Source: Symbiodinium natans (Eukaryota; Sar; Dinophyceae; Suessiales; Symbiodiniaceae). Taken from it: a DNA stretch of 64,000 nucleotides. The stretch lies in the NCBI GenBank assembly GCA_905221605.1, contig CAJNDS010000172.1:1-64000 (forward strand), given 5' to 3'. This document shows positions 60,934 to 64,000 of the stretch, piece by piece (position 1 is the stretch's first letter; each line of letters starts with the position of its first letter). The notes under the pieces are model-generated. The model did no database searches. It saw nothing but the letters and a program-made list of their open reading frames with translations, and had not been told where the DNA came from. The translations under genes and the position numbers were made by a program.

Positions 60934-63900
60934 TCGTGAGTCGGCCCCCTGTGGCCTGCAATCCTTTGTGCTCTGTCAACAGCACAGAGTGTCAGAGCGT
61001 CAGAGTGCAATGTACAGTGCTTGTGCAACAAGCTCACAGCGTCAGGCTGCCGCATGTCAAATGTAGAGACCTTTTGACGGCAGCTGCGCGCACACATCCC
61101 GCACTGCTTTTACAGATCGCTCAGGGATTCCTGACGCAAAGCTGCAGATGCTCAGCGTGAGAACAGACGTATGGTTCAACGAGCATGTCGTTCGTGCAGT
61201 GAAGGTAAAAGTGGACAGCGAGATCGTCACTATTGTCATCCCTTCTGATGCAATTCCGGTCTGGGCGCGGCCGCTGTTGGAGCCTCTTCAGGCAAGAACC
61301 TCTCCACGGCATCGGTCTGCGGCTCCCCTCCGAGCGATCTGCGGGGGGGGGGGGTTCCAGAGAGGGGGAGGGGGGTGGGCGCGTCACTAAATTCAGCATG
61401 CGGGGAAGAAAGGGGGGAGGAGATCGGATTCTGGTCTGCTTGTTCTAGACGCCTCTCGGCTGGAAGCCGAGGCGACTACTACCATGTGCGAAAAAAGGTT
61501 TTAACAAAAGACATATATGAAATATTGAGATTTTCATTCGTAGGATTCTAAGAACACGGTGTTAATCTTAAGGCCAATCTCTTGATGGTTGCCATAGCGG
61601 TTAAGGCGGCGTCGGTTTTGAACACTGGCAAAGGTTCACGCCCTTCGTCGGGGTTCGGGGTTCGGGTTTAGGGTTCAGGGTTGACGAGGTATTCCTGCAG
61701 AGCAATCTTTGCAGGGTGGCATTCTGCAGTACAACAGTCGCCAAAAGTCGAATGCTGAAAGTCCAAACCAGAGCACGGCCTTATCCAGCACGCATGCTGC
61801 TCAAGAAGTGCTGCGGTGAACATTGTTTAGCTTGGAGCCATGATGCTCTTGCGCAACCCTCCCTAGCTTTGCCCCACGATGCGGTATTCCATGCAGCCAC
61901 TCTCAAGAACAGTTCGAGTTGGCCTTGGCAGTCCTCACAAAGGTCTGGATGCATGATGTTTCTAACCCTGGCTAACGGCAGGCAGTACGACTTGCAGACA
62001 ACTTCTTTGCAATGCGAAGCAGCTGTGTCTTGGTGGACGATGTCCCAGCTTCAAACACTGCTATATCTGCAGCGCAGCTTGATAGCCGAAACTATAGTGT
62101 AGGTAGGGTTTAGGGTTTGAAGTTTAGGGTTTGCCTAAAGAAGACGCAGTTGAATTTGCCGTGTTGCTGGAAAAAAATGGCCGTGAGAAAATGGGATATC
62201 TGGGATCTAGTACGAAGGTTTCGGCCCCCAGGCTCCCTTTCTTGTTGCATCCGATTCCAGTGTACGTGTTTTTCGGAAGGGCCCGGACAGACAGCTGATC
62301 GCTTTAGGCAGAAGCCAATGCGTTTGTGCTTGGGAATCTGGCTTCCTGTGTGATTTTCCAGACACGTCAGGTCTATGGACACCCGGCTCGGTACGCTCTT
62401 GATCGGACACACTGGAGACCAGGAGAACGCGCATCGAACTGGGTGCCACGATCTGGCCCTGTGCGCTCATGGTCAAAGAACCTCATGCCCCAAACCACAT
62501 GACGCCCAACCCATGACCGGCGACCATGGGAAAACCATGGGCCCGAACCGCATGACACGCGTCCGGCCCCCATTCCGCGCTCATGAAGCCATGCGAGACT
62601 TCGGACCAAACCGCGTGACACCCAGCCGGCCTCTTTGGGAGGCTCCGGAACGCGCTGCGAGGAGGCAAAGGGGAGCACAGGGCAGTGCCCAAGAACGGCC
62701 GCCGGACGCCCTGAAACCAGAAAACCCCCAACTGCGGTGTTGCCTGCAAGTATCTGTGCCTAGCGCGTTTGGGAATCTTGGCCATGCCACTGTAGTCCGC
62801 GTCGTGGACTGCCCTGAACGCAGTAAATGCGTCTGGTCTTGTGACCCGGTCGGCCAGCCCAGGTGGTGCACAAACCACGGGAAGAAAACATGAGATGCGT
62901 CTTACTCTACCGCCGGGTACGCCTCCCGCATCCGGGCACTTGAGCGGCGCCGGGATTGACAACGGCCATCCCATGCCTCGATCCACCAGGGTTCGGACAC
63001 CCTTGCGCCTGCATGGTGCTTGTCGTCGCGCCCTCGGCCCCTGCGCGCAATGCCCGCACCAGCTTTGGCACGGCATGTGTAGCAATGTGTTCTTTTCCCG
63101 GTCTTGGGGCGTAGGCTCCACGCAGGCAGGTTGACCATGATGGACCGCGCGCTTCCGCTGGCTGGGTCCTCGAGGGTAGCAGTTCAGAGGTTTGTGTTTG
63201 CGAGTCGCTCTCGGGAGTTCTCGGAAGGCACCACATCTTCAGCACACGCCAGGCTACACACCACGCCCGTCACCCGGCTTTTCCACGCCGCGACAGCCAG
63301 CTCAGAGGTGACACCTCTTCATCTCAGGCCGGTTCAATTCACCGGAGAAGCTGGACTGCATGATCTGAGGGGGTTCCCGTGTACGTGGTCCAGACGCGCG
63401 GACCGGGACTGTGTGCTAGAACCTGGGAATGATCGCGGACTATGAGGCTGTGATTGTGGAGCTGCGGCCCATAGTACCCGCTCAGTTGTGCAACACATTT
63501 CCACCGGAGCCTCCGGATATTTTGAAGGCCGAGCTCAAAACCATTGGTACATCGTCCGCATTGTCGACATCGGCATGCGCGAGGCAAAGCGAGTGGCCCA
63601 CGAGATTCTGCAAGCATGGAATGGTCTCCAAGAGTCGCTGCGCCCCGGATGATGACGCTGAGCTGATGTCGCTACAGATGAAGACTATATACTGGGACCC
63701 GAACATTTGGGCTCCCACGTCTTGTGTTGTTCCATGTACCTTAACGCTGAATGGCAAATTACCGGGGCGTTGCTCCTGCAATGAGGACACCTCCCAATTG
63801 AACTTGGCCTTAGAAGGTATCTCGCCACAGGAAAGAAGAAGTTCGCACTATGCCTATTGTGCTGTGTGCCGTACTACTCTTTCTTGTACAAATGTATACC

Positions 63901-64000
63901 TGCAGCAGAGTAGCATGTAGAGCTGAGTGGGGTAGTGCGTAGTACAGCATAGTGTACTGGGCAGTAGCATTGCATGGTGATGGGCTTCGGGTTGCATGAG
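60934..64000. other. Right-hand region without a recognised gene
   Basis: Up to about 61170 the sequence matches the 3' flank of gene A. Beyond that there are poly-G runs (61335-61375), a bulged hairpin CGCCTCTCGGCT/AGCCGAGGCG (61450-61474), TTTAGGG traces (61665, 62107) and open frames with no family motif. A possible exon near 63540-63640 reads WYIVRIVDIGMREAKRVAHE on plus. Confidence 0.4.
62750..63100 (-). pseudogene. Possible copia Pol remnant
   Basis: The minus strand reads NTLLHMPCQSWCGHCAQGPR near 63090-63030, which resembles the His/Cys segment before the integrase core in dinoflagellate copia elements (HLPxxxWCxxC pattern). No catalytic motif follows, and the frame downstream does not look like integrase. 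Confidence 0.3.

Noticed and set aside
61450-61474. Hairpin CGCCTCTCGGCT...AGCCGAGGCG as a terminator or tRNA-like gene
   Set aside because: Single bulged stem with no T run and no cloverleaf; no adjoining gene.
62483-63121. Minus-strand 212-codon ORF as an intact gene
   Set aside because: Only one short Cys/His segment resembles copia Pol; the rest shows no integrase or RT motif, so only a doubtful remnant is listed.
1-64000. tRNA and rRNA genes
   Set aside because: I looked for cloverleaf-type and rRNA-core motifs while reading and saw none; a tRNAscan-type search would be needed to exclude them.

Overview
The window is nuclear DNA of a dinoflagellate, most like the Symbiodiniaceae. The grounds are several CCCTAAA (TTTAGGG-type) telomere-like arrays, a degraded dinoflagellate spliced-leader sequence at the 5' end of a retroposed copy, lineage-typical LINE, Ty1/copia and tyrosine-recombinase retroelements, and host genes cut into many short exons. 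No bacterial-type operon, tRNA or rRNA was seen.

Layout. 1-4.5 kb (minus): a LINE whose ORF1 and ORF2 meet at an ATGA stop-start; ORF2 (endonuclease plus reverse transcriptase) runs off the left edge. 4.5-8.0 kb: two near-identical 1.5-kb elements with about 30-bp terminal inverted repeats. 8.9-18.3 kb (minus): a complete Ty1/copia element with two LTRs, a 5-bp target duplication (TCGCT), primer binding site, polypurine tract, gag-protease and a 1980-codon pol. Pol ends in a methyltransferase-like domain and has an extra ORF between protease and integrase. 18.3-24.5 kb: a duplicated AT-rich repeat, one copy of which is split by a 4.3-kb retroposed insert with a 17-bp target duplication, a poly(A) tail and a spliced-leader relict at its 5' end. 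24.8-32.1 kb (plus): a full-length LINE with a 15-bp target duplication inside (GAT)n DNA. It has ORF1, an endonuclease/RT/zinc-finger ORF2, a 293-aa ORF3, and a 293-aa ubiquitin-specific-protease ORF joined to ORF3 by a second ATGA. 33.4-37.4 kb: a 3'-truncated second copia element (LTR, primer site, gag-protease). 37.4-44.1 kb: a decayed DIRS-like element with tyrosine recombinase, gag-like region, cytosine-methyltransferase-like domain in frame with RT-RNase H, and 144-bp direct repeats.

44.8-61 kb is host-gene territory on the plus strand: a probable FkbM-type methyltransferase gene, a probable GT25-type glycosyltransferase gene, and two tandem copies of a ten-exon GT1 UDP-glycosyltransferase gene. 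Their introns carry telomere-like repeats and simple repeats. 61-64 kb holds no gene I can name, apart from a doubtful minus-strand copia remnant.

The most unusual content is protein capture by retroelements: a deubiquitinase-like protease in a LINE, methyltransferase-like domains in a copia and a DIRS-like element, and an unexplained ORF in the copia. Spliced-leader traces are the second theme. They occur in the retroposed insert and in both copia LTRs.
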